From assembly GCF_001894805.1 (NCBI RefSeq), contig NZ_BCWX01000001.1:1116001-1180000 (forward strand): 64,000 nucleotides of DNA. The letters are read 5' to 3'. The stretch is from Rhodococcus globerulus NBRC 14531. Lineage in GTDB: Bacteria > Actinomycetota > Actinomycetes > Mycobacteriales > Mycobacteriaceae. The position numbers were made by a program, and so were the translations under genes. Shown here piece by piece: positions 26,716 through 38,851 of this stretch. The first letter of the stretch is position 1, and each line of letters opens with the position of its first letter. The notes under the pieces were generated by a model. That model had not been told where the DNA came from and searched no databases. It saw only the letters and a program-made list of their open reading frames with translations.

Positions 26716-28423
26716 CGGGAACTAGCAGCTCGACGTTCTGATCGACACCGGCGCCGGTCAGCTTGGGATCGCGGTGAATGTCGTTGAAGGACAGTTCGCG
26801 GTACAGCGATGCCAGGCCCTCTGGCGATTTGTCACTGTGATCGACCGAGTACGGACTCTCGGCTTCGAAGAGCGTCGCGAGCAGCGAGACGGTGCCGTCG
26901 CCGTTGTCCGCGATTTCGATGATCCGGCCGAGCTGCGGGAAGTCGATGTGCGAAGCGGTGTTGATCTCCCAGAACCCCTGTTCCGGCGTGACACCGGGCC
27001 ACGGGGTGATCTTGTTCTCGTGTGTGTGGCCGTTGACCCAGGCAAGAACGTTGGGGAAGCGGTGCAACAGTTCGAGAAGCTGCGAACCACGGAAGCGTGG
27101 CTCGAGAATGTTCTCGGGGTCGGGGATGAGATTGTCCATCGTGTCGCTCGTGTGGTGGCTGAACAGCACGAAGTAGGTGTCGTCGCGGGACTGTGTGATC
27201 TTGGACCCGGCAGCGTCGAAGAACGTGCTGCTGCCGGCCCGAAGGGTGTCTTCGATCCAGCGGAACTGCGCTGCGCCCAGGGAGCCGTCGACAAAGCCGG
27301 CACGGTTGGTGGAGTCCATGCTGATTCCGACGACGCCGGGAGCGATCTCGAAGGAGTAGTAACCGATGCCGGTGTGATCGGCGTCCGGTGCAAATCCGTG
27401 ACCGACCGGACCCGGACCGGTATGCGCCGGATCGAGGTGCGCGGCGATGAACTGCTTCGGCGTGAAGGGAGCACGGGCCGGGTCGGGGGTGACCTGGCGC
27501 GGGGGCGTCGTGAAGGCGGACAGAATTCCCGGAATGGCGCTCGGATCGAACTTGGTGGCGATGTCGATCTGCTTGGCCTGTTCCGGTGAGCCGGGAACCT
27601 CGAACTTGAGCGATCCGGTGTACATGGCCTCTAGCGGCGGGATGCCACTGGGAACGGTGCCGGACACCGAATCGTCGTGGTTGCCGAACACGCAGTACCA
27701 GGGAGTGTTCAGGCCAGGGCTCGAAACAGGGGTGAATGCGGCTCCGAAGAAATTGGGAATCTCGGGGAAGCCCGCCTTCTTGTACATGTCGAGCATCGGC
27801 GATTCCGGGTTCCAGTACAGATCGGCCCCGGAGTTCTGGACACCTTCGTAGCGATCCTTCGCGCCGGTGTTCGCAACGATCGTGCCGCCGTTGAGTGCGG
27901 TCAGGAACCAGTCGAGTTCGGCATGTTCCTTGTTGTCCGTGTTGTCGCCGGTGGTGACAACTGCGTCGAACGGTCGTGCCGTGTGCGGACCGCATCCGAT
28001 GGAATTGACGCTTCGGACAAGCGAGATCAGGCCGTGCGCAGTCAGCGTTTCCTGCGGACGGAAAGCGGAACCGGTGATCTGGTGGACGTATTCGAAGCGC
28101 ATCGGCGACTGCGCGTCGAGGATGTGGACGTCGGTCAACTGCACGATCGATGCCAATGCGGTGCGTCGGTCTTCGCGGCCGGACTTGGGTTCCGCGAGTT
28201 CGCCGCGCACGATGTTTGCCCAGCCAGGACCGGCTCCGAGTTTGCGGTAGCCGCTGCTGCCGATCGGCGTCGCGACTGCGTCGAGTGTGGTGCCCGCGCC
28301 CGACGTGGGCAGGGGAGCGGCGCCGGCATATTGCAGTCCCCACGGCTTGGCGCTCAGACCTACGGCGCCCACGGCGCCGAGTCCGGCAAAGGTCAGGAAA
28401 CTACGGCGGTTGATGTTCGTCAC
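26705..28423 (-). CDS. Tat-exported metallophosphoesterase (TIGR03767-like)
   Basis: This 572-residue protein begins with a twin-arginine signal (NINRRSFLTFAGLGAVGAVG). It then has the calcineurin-like dimetal motifs VQLTDVHILDAQ, TTGDNTDN, VFGNHDD, FSHHTSDTM and NGHTHENKI, spaced as in the TIGR03767 family. The substrate is unknown; the enzyme should work outside the membrane. The GTG at 28423 is chosen because the Tat motif follows at once and because the longer frame would run through the groES regulatory region. It is divergent from groES. Confidence 0.86.
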   Translation of the reverse strand: MTNINRRSFLTFAGLGAVGAVGLSAKPWGLQYAGAAPLPTSGAGTTLDAVATPIGSSGYRKLGAGPGWANIVRGELAEPKSGREDRRTALASIVQLTDVHILDAQSPMRFEYVHQITGSAFRPQETLTAHGLISLVRSVNSIGCGPHTARPFDAVVTTGDNTDNKEHAELDWFLTALNGGTIVANTGAKDRYEGVQNSGADLYWNPESPMLDMYKKAGFPEIPNFFGAAFTPVSSPGLNTPWYCVFGNHDDSVSGTVPSGIPPLEAMYTGSLKFEVPGSPEQAKQIDIATKFDPSAIPGILSAFTTPPRQVTPDPARAPFTPKQFIAAHLDPAHTGPGPVGHGFAPDADHTGIGYYSFEIAPGVVGISMDSTNRAGFVDGSLGAAQFRWIEDTLRAGSSTFFDAAGSKITQSRDDTYFVLFSHHTSDTMDNLIPDPENILEPRFRGSQLLELLHRFPNVLAWVNGHTHENKITPWPGVTPEQGFWEINTASHIDFPQLGRIIEIADNGDGTVSLLATLFEAESPYSVDHSDKSPEGLASLYRELSFNDIHRDPKLTGAGVDQNVELLVPVIR

Positions 28424-28505
28424 GAATGAACAATAGGTGAACAAATTGGACGTGGGTCTGATTTCGCTGAGGACGAAGAGAAAAAACCCGCCCAGTCCTT
28501 GAGGG

Positions 28506-28532
28506 TTGGCACTCTCACGTATAGAGTGCCAA
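28506..28532 (+). promoter_or_regulatory. CIRCE operator (HrcA binding site) of groES-groEL1
   Basis: TTGGCACTC, a 9-base spacer and GAGTGCCAA form a perfect 9-bp inverted repeat in CIRCE geometry, with a G/C exchange at the third arm position relative to TTAGCACTC. It lies 119 bases before the groES GTG and implies HrcA-repressed heat-shock control. Confidence 0.92.
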
Positions 28533-28650
28533 TTGGCGCTGATCGAGTTCCGGCACCCGCGACGACGGGACTGCAGTGACGCGCCGTAAACGTCAAACCC
28601 AATCGCGTCTCGAGCAACCCTCGGGCGCACATACCCATGGAGGGCTCATC

Positions 28651-28950
28651 GTGGCGAGCGTCAACATCAAGCCGCTCGAGGACAAGATCCTCGTCCAGGC
28701 CAACGAGGCTGAAACGACGACGGCTTCCGGCCTGGTCATTCCTGACACAGCCAAGGAAAAGCCCCAGGAGGGCACCGTCGTTGCAGTCGGCGAAGGCCGC
28801 GTCAACGAGCAGGGCAACCGCATCCCGGTCGACGTCAAGGAGGGTGACACGGTCATCTACTCCAAGTACGGCGGAACCGAGATCAAGTACGCCGGCCAGG
28901 AGTACCTGATTCTGTCGGCACGCGACGTGCTGGCTGTCGTCTCCAAGTAA
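28651..28950 (+). CDS. groES: Co-chaperonin GroES
   Basis: This 99-residue 10-kDa chaperonin caps GroEL. It contains [13 protein letters not shown], the mobile loop at about 17-35 ([14 protein letters not shown]) and the C-terminal [14 protein letters not shown]. The GTG at 28651 with GGAGGG upstream gives the exact family length; upstream in-frame starts lie within the leader. It is controlled by CIRCE and followed by groEL1 after 86 bases that include a hairpin. Confidence 0.97.
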   Translation: MASVNIKPLEDKILVQANEAETTTASGLVIPDTAKEKPQEGTVVAVGEGRVNEQGNRIPVDVKEGDTVIYSKYGGTEIKYAGQEYLILSARDVLAVVSK

Positions 28951-28961
28951 GACACACGTGA

Positions 28962-30647
<1,686 letters not shown>

Positions 30648-30660
30648 GTTTCACGCACTA

Positions 30661-30702
30661 AAAGCGATCCCCCACCGAAAGTTGGTGGGGGATCGCTTTT
30701 TT
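30661..30702. terminator. Strong terminator after groEL1
   Basis: A 13-bp stem (GCGATCCCCCACC and complement) extended by A/T pairs, 7-base loop, then TTTTTTCGTTTT. It serves groEL1 and, read the other way with its A-run, probably also the convergent rskA. Confidence 0.92.
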
Positions 30703-30712
30703 CGTTTTCTGC

Positions 30713-31450
30713 TCAGACCAGCGGAATGATGGCGAACGGATCGCCCGTCGGCTGAGTCGATCCACCAGGAGGCTCGATCGTAAATGCCAGCTTGGTGTTG
30801 GGACCGATATTGTCGAGTACAACCTGAGTGGTCGGCTTGACGTCGGCAGGTGCCATGGTGCCCTTCGGAGTCATGGTGCTACCGTCCGGCGAGACCAGCC
30901 ACATCTGATAAACCTGGTCCGGGCTCGGGGGAGTCACACCGTTCATCGTCAACACCGCGGCATCCTCGGACGGCGAAAACGCCGTTGTCGCGGTGCCGCC
31001 GCCGGGTACGTCCAGCGTGGTCGAGTGCATGTCGGGCGCGGCCATGATCTCGGAAACGGTGGTCGGCGACGGAGTGTTGTCGGTGATCTGGACGCCGATT
31101 CCGATACCCCCGGCCACGATGACCACGGCCGCTGCAGCGGCTAGTGCGACGGTCCATGGGCGTCGACGCTTGCGATGACCGGCAAGGGAGACCGGCGGAG
31201 CCAATTCCGGGGATTGTGGTGTCTCGGCAATAGTGTCGAGTAGGCGAGCGCGGAGCCCTGGCGGAGGTTCGACTGCGTCGACGATGCTCAGAGCAGCCAT
31301 CGTCTCGGCGGCGAGCCGGACCTGAGATTCGAATTCCGCTCGGGTGGCCGCGTCGGTGCCTTCCAGGAGAACGTCGACAGCCCGACGCTCATCGGGGTCG
31401 AGGGCATCGATCGCGTAGGGGTGTGCCCAGCCGATCAGCTCTTCGTCCAT
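30713..31450 (-). CDS. rskA: Anti-sigma-K factor
   Basis: This 245-residue single-pass membrane protein has a cytoplasmic anti-sigma part (about 1-95, starting HPYAIDALDPDERRAVDVLL), one TM helix (about 100-122) and an extracytoplasmic domain with VYQMWLVSPDG and a C-terminal AFTIEPPGGSTQPTG. This is the RskA architecture. It is expected to hold SigK inactive until regulated proteolysis releases it. It starts one base after the sigK stop, so the two are co-translated. Confidence 0.93.
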   Translation of the reverse strand: MDEELIGWAHPYAIDALDPDERRAVDVLLEGTDAATRAEFESQVRLAAETMAALSIVDAVEPPPGLRARLLDTIAETPQSPELAPPVSLAGHRKRRRPWTVALAAAAAVVIVAGGIGIGVQITDNTPSPTTVSEIMAAPDMHSTTLDVPGGGTATTAFSPSEDAAVLTMNGVTPPSPDQVYQMWLVSPDGSTMTPKGTMAPADVKPTTQVVLDNIGPNTKLAFTIEPPGGSTQPTGDPFAIIPLV

Positions 31451-31451
31451 C

Positions 31452-32156
31452 TCAGTTCACCCCCAGACATCTGCGTAGCCGGAGTAGTCCGTCGCGGATT
31501 CGTGACTTTATCGTGGGTATCGCCACGCCGAGGTCTTCGGCTACTTCTCGGTACGTTCGCCCGCCGTAGTACGCCAATGTCAAAGCTTCTCGCTGGGTCG
31601 CCGTCACCGATTCCAAACAGTCGGTGACGGCGCGATGTTCGTCTTTGCGAGTGACTTCTTCGCTGACGACGTCGAATTCGGGAGTCGAATTCGTGGTGTC
31701 GTACAGGGCCTGTCGATCCGTACTCGACTGTTCCGAACGCACCCGGTCGACGGCTCGTCGGTGAGCAAGAGTGAGTAGCCACGATAAGGCCGACCCGCGA
31801 ACCGGATCGAAGGTGTCCACCGTTTTCCAGGCCTGGAGATACACCTCTTGGACAGTTTCTTCGGAGAAACCCGGATCGCGAAGGACCCGGAGAACCATCC
31901 CGTGCACGCGTGAACTGGTCCGGTCGTAGAACTCGGCGAATGCCGATTGATCGCCCCGAGCGACATTCTCGAGGATCAGCGCGAGTTCGCGGGATTCCGT
32001 GATCCGGGCGGTGCGCGCTGCAGAATTGTCGGTCGGACAAGCGTCGGTGTGCTCTGGGGCCTCGTTCGGTTCACTCACGTCGCGTGGCTCACCCGAGCTG
32101 AGTAATCCCGCCCCGAAGGTTCGTGTTGTTTCATCGACTACAACCGTAGCGTGCAT
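31452..32156 (-). CDS. sigK: ECF RNA polymerase sigma factor SigK
   Basis: This ECF sigma factor has region 2 (QSAFAEFYDRTSSRVHGMVLRVLRD, then EETVQEVYLQAW and SWLLTLAHRRAVDRVR) and region 4 (TATQREALTLAYYGGRTYREVAEDLGVAIPTIKSRIRDGL). The core matches mycobacterial SigK closely. The 234-residue reading from ATG 32156 is about 45 residues longer than the usual SigK; the GTG at 32078 gives a more typical length and may be the real start. It is cotranscribed with rskA. The adjacent FAS1 lipoprotein is its likely target. Confidence 0.93.
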   Translation of the reverse strand: MHATVVVDETTRTFGAGLLSSGEPRDVSEPNEAPEHTDACPTDNSAARTARITESRELALILENVARGDQSAFAEFYDRTSSRVHGMVLRVLRDPGFSEETVQEVYLQAWKTVDTFDPVRGSALSWLLTLAHRRAVDRVRSEQSSTDRQALYDTTNSTPEFDVVSEEVTRKDEHRAVTDCLESVTATQREALTLAYYGGRTYREVAEDLGVAIPTIKSRIRDGLLRLRRCLGVN

Positions 32157-32188
32157 GTCCGGTTCTTTTCTGTTGGCCCGCCGCTACT

Positions 32189-32233
32189 GCTGTGCGCCTT
32201 TGGTAACCGACGCGGTTGGCAAAGGCGCACAGC
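32189..32233. terminator. Palindromic terminator after the FAS1 lipoprotein gene
   Basis: Perfect 14-bp arms (GCTGTGCGCCTTTG and complement) extended inward by several more pairs. It sits just downstream of the leftward FAS1 gene and upstream of sigK. Its sequence resembles the hairpin at 43594. Confidence 0.75.
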
Positions 32234-32241
32234 AAGGGGGA

Positions 32242-32901
32242 TTACTGCGGCATCAACACCGAATCGATGAGGTAGACGGTGGCATTTGCGGTCTTGACGC
32301 CACCACAGAGGACGGTTGCGTCATTGACCTTGATGTCGTCGCCCGATCCGGTGACGGTGACCGTTCCACCTTCGGCGGTGGTGTGGGTGCCGTCGATATC
32401 GGCGGGAGCGATCTGACCGGGAACCACGTGATAGGTGAGGATCTTCGTCAGTGTTGCGCTGTCGGTCTTGAGGCTGTCGATTGTGGCCGGGTCGATTTTC
32501 GCGAAGGCGGCGTCGACGGGAGCGAAGACGGTGAACTCACCACCGTTGAGGGTGTCGACCAGATTGACGTCCGGATTGAGCTGACCGGATACGGCCGCGG
32601 TCAGTGTGGTGAGGAGCGGATTGTTCGACGCGGCTGTCACGACCGGGTCCTGCGCCATTCCGCTGACCGAGCCGGCGCCGGTCGGCACTGCCGCTGCGTA
32701 GTCCGCGCAACCTGCCCCGACGAGATCCGATGCGGGGTCTGCCATTGCACTGGTCGTCGACATCGACATGCTCGACGTTGTCGTCGCAGCGCTGGACGTG
32801 GCATCTGACGAATCATCGCTGTCGGATGAACAACCGACAATGCCGACAAGTGCGAATGACGCTGCTGCCGTGACTGCCAGAACTCGAGTGGAGGTGTTCA
32901 T
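32242..32901 (-). CDS. Fasciclin-domain lipoprotein, MPT70/MPT83-like
   Basis: This 219-residue secreted lipoprotein has a signal peptide with lipobox Cys at C24 (GIVGC), a Ser/Thr/Met-rich linker and one FAS1 domain (about 85-218). FAS1 blocks are [36 protein letters not shown] and the end YLIDSVLMP. In mycobacteria the homologues MPT70 and MPT83 are the main SigK targets, and here the gene directly precedes sigK-rskA on the same strand. A SigK-like promoter lies just upstream. FAS1 domains usually mediate adhesion; the ligand is unknown. Confidence 0.9.
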   Translation of the reverse strand: MNTSTRVLAVTAAASFALVGIVGCSSDSDDSSDATSSAATTTSSMSMSTTSAMADPASDLVGAGCADYAAAVPTGAGSVSGMAQDPVVTAASNNPLLTTLTAAVSGQLNPDVNLVDTLNGGEFTVFAPVDAAFAKIDPATIDSLKTDSATLTKILTYHVVPGQIAPADIDGTHTTAEGGTVTVTGSGDDIKVNDATVLCGGVKTANATVYLIDSVLMPQ

Positions 32902-32949
32902 GGGTCTGCCTTCCGTAGATGAAGTGCCGGTGTGCACGTTCCGTACAAG

Positions 32950-32979
32950 GCATTCGGAGTCAGCAGTGAGGTGGATGGG
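32950..32979 (-). promoter_or_regulatory. Candidate SigK-dependent promoter of the FAS1 lipoprotein
   Basis: On the minus strand CCATCC is followed after 15 bases by CCGAATG. As recalled, the mycobacterial SigK consensus is CCATCC, about 16-17 bases, CCGAATC. The -10 element lies roughly 50 bases before the ATG, a normal leader length. Confidence 0.55.
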
Positions 32980-33011
32980 TCGAGACACGAAAAGACCTCG
33001 AGACACGAGAA

Positions 33012-33034
33012 AGCCCCCGAGTTCGTCGGGGGCT
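33012..33034 (-). terminator. Terminator of whiB3
   Basis: A perfect 9-bp stem (AGCCCCCGA and complement) with a 5-base loop, followed on the minus strand by a short T-run. It lies about 90 bases downstream of whiB3. A short direct repeat TCGAGACACGA flanks it on the left. Confidence 0.75.
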
Positions 33035-33124
33035 CTCTGGTCTCGGTCTGCGGGGTAAGCAGGTTGTGCAGTGCAGTGCAGTGAAGGGGAGGGGAGAAGG
33101 AGGCTTGGTTTGACCTACGAGGTT

Positions 33125-33421
33125 CTACGACGCCAGGCGGCCGTTCCGGCGGTGGCGTGCATACAGCTCGCGTTCGGTTTCCGACATCCCGCCCCAGATG
33201 CCGTACGGCTCGGAGACGGTCAGTGCGTGAGAGCGGCACTGAATGAGAACCGGGCACTGGTGGCACATTTCCTTGGCTCGCGTTTCGCGTTGCGCTCGGG
33301 CTCGTCCGCGTTCGCCGTCCGGGTGAAAGAACATCGAGGAGTCGACTCCGCGGCACAGTCCGTGCATCTGCCAGTCCCAGATGTCTGCGTTCGGCCCGGG
33401 AAGATGATTAGGTGCAGGCAT
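33125..33421 (-). CDS. whiB3: WhiB-family iron-sulfur transcription factor, WhiB3 type
   Basis: This 98-residue protein has the four Fe-S cysteines C23, C53, C56 and C62 and the G-I-W-G-G turn at 74-78, which binds the primary sigma factor. The N-terminal LPGPNADIWDWQ and CRGVDSSMFFHPDGERGRAR are characteristic of WhiB3. It should carry a 4Fe-4S cluster sensing redox or NO and regulate with SigA. Its neighbourhood (groEL1, sigD) is the same as in M. tuberculosis. The upstream gap of more than 570 bases suggests complex control. Confidence 0.94.
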   Translation of the reverse strand: MPAPNHLPGPNADIWDWQMHGLCRGVDSSMFFHPDGERGRARAQRETRAKEMCHQCPVLIQCRSHALTVSEPYGIWGGMSETERELYARHRRNGRLAS

Positions 33422-33996
33422 GTTGACTCCTTACTGCAAGCTCGTCGTGATCAACGAGCGGACCAAGTAGCCCGAAGATTATCCGGGCTTTCTATCGTTC
33501 ACGCTTGCTAACCGTAAGGGTGCTGAGTAAATCGCGTCAATAGCCTCGATGAGTGGTGAGCGGCATATCTCGCAAAGCAAGATTTAACGAGAGAAATATT
33601 TACATTTCGACCACCTCGTGTGTAAGTGATCCGTTGCCGAATAGTTGACAGTGTGGAGTGATGTGTAAAGTTCTGCAGATATTCCTCGTCTGAAGTGGCA
33701 GATCAGGGGGAGTATTCGTATTATGGACAAAGCGGAATCGCTCGTGGCCGTCTGTGATTGTCGGCGTTCTAGCGCGACCTTCGAATGACTGAATTGGGAC
33801 TAAGTTCCCAATTCGCACTTTGGACGTTTGTCCATTAGGTAACCCGCAGTTAACCTAATGGATATGCATTCGTTAATAATTCAAGAAAATGAAAGTTTCA
33901 ATTTCAGTTGAACATTTGGTGAATGGCTCCGGAATCACGGGTGTTGCATCTTGCGGTCCCCTCGCGGCGATCTGTGGTCGAGGGCACTGCAATGAT
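33422..33996. promoter_or_regulatory. Long intergenic control region between whiB3 and the Rv3415c-like gene
   Basis: This 575-base divergent region is visibly richer in A and T than its surroundings and has no convincing ORF. It contains a near-perfect inverted repeat at 33831-33862 and a smaller one near 33793-33812 (ATTGGGAC / GTTCCCAAT). It should carry both the whiB3 promoter and the rightward promoter. Confidence 0.6.
33831..33862. promoter_or_regulatory. Near-perfect inverted repeat, candidate operator
   Basis: TCCATTAGG at 33831-33839 pairs perfectly with CCTAATGGA at 33854-33862. The arms extend inward to TAAC/GTTA with one unpaired base. A low-GC palindrome in a high-GC genome, upstream of the Rv3415c-like gene, suggests a transcription-factor site. 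Confidence 0.5.
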
Positions 33997-34824
33997 TTGA
34001 CCGTGTCGACAACTCTTCAGTCCGTGGCATTCGGGACAGAGCCCGGACTTGCGCCGCTTTCCGCTCCGGCAACCATCGAGGAGTGGTGGTTGAGCGCCGT
34101 CGCACTCGGTGGTCAGGGGCGGTATGCGCAGGCGCGTGCCGCCTTGAACGTCGTGGATCGGCGCACCGCCGGCCTGGCCGCAGATGGCGACTGTGTGTAT
34201 GCCTCGTTGTCCGCAAGCACGCGGGCGTCATTCCTGCGGCAAACGGGCTGGCATGGGAAGGCGTCATACGACGACGGACGTGCTCTTGCCATTGTCGCCG
34301 GACGAGGTGACTCTCCCGAGTTGGTCGCTGCCGCCTGTGACGCGTTGACCGGCCTTGCAGCCGACGCTCTCGGTCAGGGCCGCCTGGCGCTGGGATGGCG
34401 CCTGCTCGAGCGCTGCGCGGAGCAGATCAACCGTCTGGAAGGCGAGTCGGCGCGGTTGTGGCGTCAGGTGATCAGGCTCGAGTGGGTCTCGGCAGAACTT
34501 GCGCTCGCTTCCGGTGATTTCACGCGGGCGCTTCGACACGCTGAGCGTGCTGTCGAACTCGCCGCCGGTGGTGATTCGCTCAGGCACAAGGTCAAGTCGG
34601 ACCTCTTGCGATGCGCTGCGCTCACAGGTTTCGATCCGGTCCAGGCGGCAATGCTTGCAGGTGAAGTGTTCGATGAGTGTCGTTCGTCTGGATTACTACC
34701 GTTGGCGTGGGCGTCGTCGATGCTGATCGAGGGTGTGAGCGGGAGTCCCACGACACCGAACTCGGCCGCACTCGGCGCTGCGGTTGCGGCACGCGGGGGA
34801 GTGTTCCGTGAACTGTCCCTGTGA
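33997..34824 (+). CDS. Conserved helical (TPR-like) hypothetical protein, Rv3415c-like
   Basis: This protein of about 275 residues is made of paired amphipathic helices resembling TPR repeats (WWLSAVALGGQGRYAQARAAL; LEWVSAELALASGDFTRALRHAERAVELA). It has no catalytic motif, signal peptide or TM segment. It lies immediately upstream of sigD, as Rv3415c does in M. tuberculosis, which hints at a shared regulatory context. The start is uncertain: TTG at 33997 or GTG at 34003 seem better than the far upstream ATG at 33889, because the extra N-terminus looks non-coding and overlaps the promoter region. Confidence 0.7.
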   Translation: MTVSTTLQSVAFGTEPGLAPLSAPATIEEWWLSAVALGGQGRYAQARAALNVVDRRTAGLAADGDCVYASLSASTRASFLRQTGWHGKASYDDGRALAIVAGRGDSPELVAAACDALTGLAADALGQGRLALGWRLLERCAEQINRLEGESARLWRQVIRLEWVSAELALASGDFTRALRHAERAVELAAGGDSLRHKVKSDLLRCAALTGFDPVQAAMLAGEVFDECRSSGLLPLAWASSMLIEGVSGSPTTPNSAALGAAVAARGGVFRELSL

Positions 34825-34860
34825 GGTGCGCCACCGATGTGCCTCTGTGAGGTGTGCCAC
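34819..34860. repeat. Two direct repeats of CTGTGAGGTGYGCCAC
   Basis: Copies at 34819-34834 and 34845-34860 differ at one base and are spaced 26 bases start to start. The first spans the stop codon of the Rv3415c-like gene. They could be protein binding sites upstream of sigD or a recent small duplication. Confidence 0.6.
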
Positions 34861-35017
34861 GCGGTAGCCGACGAGTTGTACACGTCGAAACATTGCCGCG
34901 GCGGGCCAGGCCTGCGCGGACCAGTCGGTCTGGATGGTTACTCTTAGAGGGTTCCGCTGTTAGTGGAAGCACACCCGCTCGGGAAGTGCCACTGTAACGC
35001 CAGGATTTTCGCTGACG

Positions 35018-35596
35018 ATGACAAATACGAGCGATGAGTTGGACTCCGCGGTCGCCGCTGCAGCGCAGGGCGACCGTACAGCTCTAGCTTTGGTTTTGGA
35101 AAACATTCGACCCATGGTGGTGCGCTATTGCCGTGGTCGGGTGGGTGCGGCGGAGAGAGGCCACTTGTCGGCCGACGATGTCGCGCAGGAGGTGTGTCTC
35201 GCCGTGATGACCGCGTTGCCGCGTTATCAAGATCAGGGACGCCCCTTCATGGCTTTTGTGTACGGCATTGCTGCACACAAGGTTGCTGACGCCCATCGAA
35301 GCTCCGCCCGTAACAAGTCGGAGCCCGTAGCCGAAGTACCGGATGTAATTGCACTTGACGATGGACCCGAGCAGCGAGCGCTCGATTCGGAATCCAGCCG
35401 GCACATGCAGGAACTGCTCGGCACCTTGCCGGAGAAGCATCGAGAGATCTTGATTCTCCGGTTGGTTGTCGGACTGTCGGCTGAAGAAACGGCCGCCGCC
35501 GTCGGGAGTACCGCCGGAGCTGTACGAGTCGCCCAGCACAGGGCGATCGCGAAACTGAAAAAAGTAGTAACGAAAGCGGGTGAGAGCTATGGCTAG
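35018..35596 (+). CDS. sigD: ECF-type RNA polymerase sigma factor SigD
   Basis: This 192-residue sigma factor has region 2 (ALVLENIRPMVVRYCRGRVG, LSADDVAQEVCLAVMTALPRY, FMAFVYGIAAHKVADAHR) and region 4 (GTLPEKHREILILRLVVGLSAEETAAAVGSTAGAVRVAQHRAIAKLKK). These match actinobacterial SigD, which controls ribosomal and stationary-phase genes in mycobacteria. The stop overlaps the anti-sigma gene, so the pair is made together. The order Rv3415c-like, sigD, rsdA, DUF5319 is conserved with mycobacteria. Confidence 0.94.
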   Translation: MTNTSDELDSAVAAAAQGDRTALALVLENIRPMVVRYCRGRVGAAERGHLSADDVAQEVCLAVMTALPRYQDQGRPFMAFVYGIAAHKVADAHRSSARNKSEPVAEVPDVIALDDGPEQRALDSESSRHMQELLGTLPEKHREILILRLVVGLSAEETAAAVGSTAGAVRVAQHRAIAKLKKVVTKAGESYG

Positions 35597-36518
35597 AGAC
35601 GAGAATCGTGATTCTTCCGATCTCGATGACCTCACAGCCGGTCTCGCCGACGACGGTGCACCGGTGGATCTGGCTGCGGTTCGGCGCGACGACGCGCTGA
35701 TCGAGGCAATTTCCCATGGTGGGCCGGTAGCAACCGATAGCACTGAGCAGTACGAACTGGCGTTGATTCTGTCGAAGTGGCGCGATGACGTCGTGTCGAC
35801 CCCGATGCCGGAGGGCCCACTTCTCGACGATGTGATCGCAGCGATCGAATCGGCGCCCCCCAGCATTGCCGATCGCGAACGTTCTCGTTCACGTCTTCGT
35901 CTACTGCGCCCCGTTGCCGCTGCGGCAGCTGTCGCAGCGGTGGTGATCGGTGGCGGCTCGATGCTCACGTACGGGGCTGAACCGGGCGACGCACTGTGGG
36001 GTGTGAAGCAGGTTGTCTTCACGGAAGAAGCTAATTCGACAGTCGCGAAGATCGACACCACGTCCGAGCTCGAGAAGGCTGAGCGGTTGTTGGCCGCCGG
36101 GGATATTCCCGAAGCGAAGAAGGTTCTGGACAACGCTGCCCAGCGTGCCGGTGCTGTGAAGGATTCGCAGGCGAAGACGGATCTCGTAGAACGCTGGGGC
36201 AAGTTGATGACCCAGGTTCAGGAAACAACTACTCAGGCTGCGCCGCCGCCGTTGACCACAACTGACGGGCTGACAACGCTCGAGCCCCCGCCGGTGACGT
36301 CGATTCCCGTTTTGCCTGGCCCGACCTCGGATCTGGAGTTGCCGGGTACCAATCCGACGACATCGACGCCCAACCCAGCGATAGTTGCGCCGTCGTCAAC
36401 AGTCCCGAGTCCGTCGGCGAACCCGACGACAACAACAACGACAACGTTGCCGACGACAACTACCCCGTCCTCGTCGAGGACGACAACAACGTCGCCGAAT
36501 GTGAACACGCCGTCCTGA
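35589..36518 (+). CDS. rsdA: Anti-sigma-D factor
   Basis: This 309-residue single-pass protein has an N-terminal cytoplasmic region with the RsdA sigma-binding block (PVDLAAVRRDDALIEAISHG, then ELALILSKWRDDV). A TM helix (about 103-123) precedes an extracytoplasmic helical segment resembling DUF5667 (DALWGVKQVVFTEE...) and a long Thr/Pro/Ser-rich low-complexity tail. It starts 8 bases inside the end of sigD. The tail is probably cell-wall-exposed and disordered; its length is likely to vary among strains. Confidence 0.92.
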   Translation: MARDENRDSSDLDDLTAGLADDGAPVDLAAVRRDDALIEAISHGGPVATDSTEQYELALILSKWRDDVVSTPMPEGPLLDDVIAAIESAPPSIADRERSRSRLRLLRPVAAAAAVAAVVIGGGSMLTYGAEPGDALWGVKQVVFTEEANSTVAKIDTTSELEKAERLLAAGDIPEAKKVLDNAAQRAGAVKDSQAKTDLVERWGKLMTQVQETTTQAAPPPLTTTDGLTTLEPPPVTSIPVLPGPTSDLELPGTNPTTSTPNPAIVAPSSTVPSPSANPTTTTTTTLPTTTTPSSSRTTTTSPNVNTPS

Positions 36519-36586
36519 GCGTCGCGAGACCTGTTAGGCAGCAACGTAAATCAGTAGCAACGTAGTTCAGTAGCAACGGAATCAAA

Positions 36587-36627
36587 AACAGTGGGCCGGC
36601 AAGCGTAATGCTTGCCGGCCCACTGTT
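36587..36627. terminator. Bidirectional terminator between rsdA and the DUF5319 gene
   Basis: Perfect 18-bp arms (AACAGTGGGCCGGCAAGC and complement) around a 5-base loop, preceded by A-rich sequence. It separates two convergent genes. Just upstream, AGTAGCAACG occurs twice in tandem. Confidence 0.9.
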
Positions 36628-36636
36628 GTCAGTGTG

Positions 36637-38810
<2,174 letters not shown>

Positions 38811-38851
38811 GTTCAGTTCGCTAGTTCACCAGTCACGAGAAAGGGGCGCGC

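Noticed and set aside
33600..33818. 72-residue open frame on the minus strand in the whiB3 upstream region
   Set aside because: Codon use and composition look non-coding, it has no ribosome site and no recognisable domain, and it overlaps likely promoter sequence.
34994..35019. SigD-like promoter GTAACG, 16 bases, CGAT before sigD
   Set aside because: The -10 element would overlap the sigD ATG at 35018, so it could not serve the annotated start unless translation begins further in. Treated as coincidence.
36410..36490. ACAACAACGACAACG-type simple repeat at the end of rsdA
   Set aside because: It is coding sequence for the Thr-rich tail, not a separate element.
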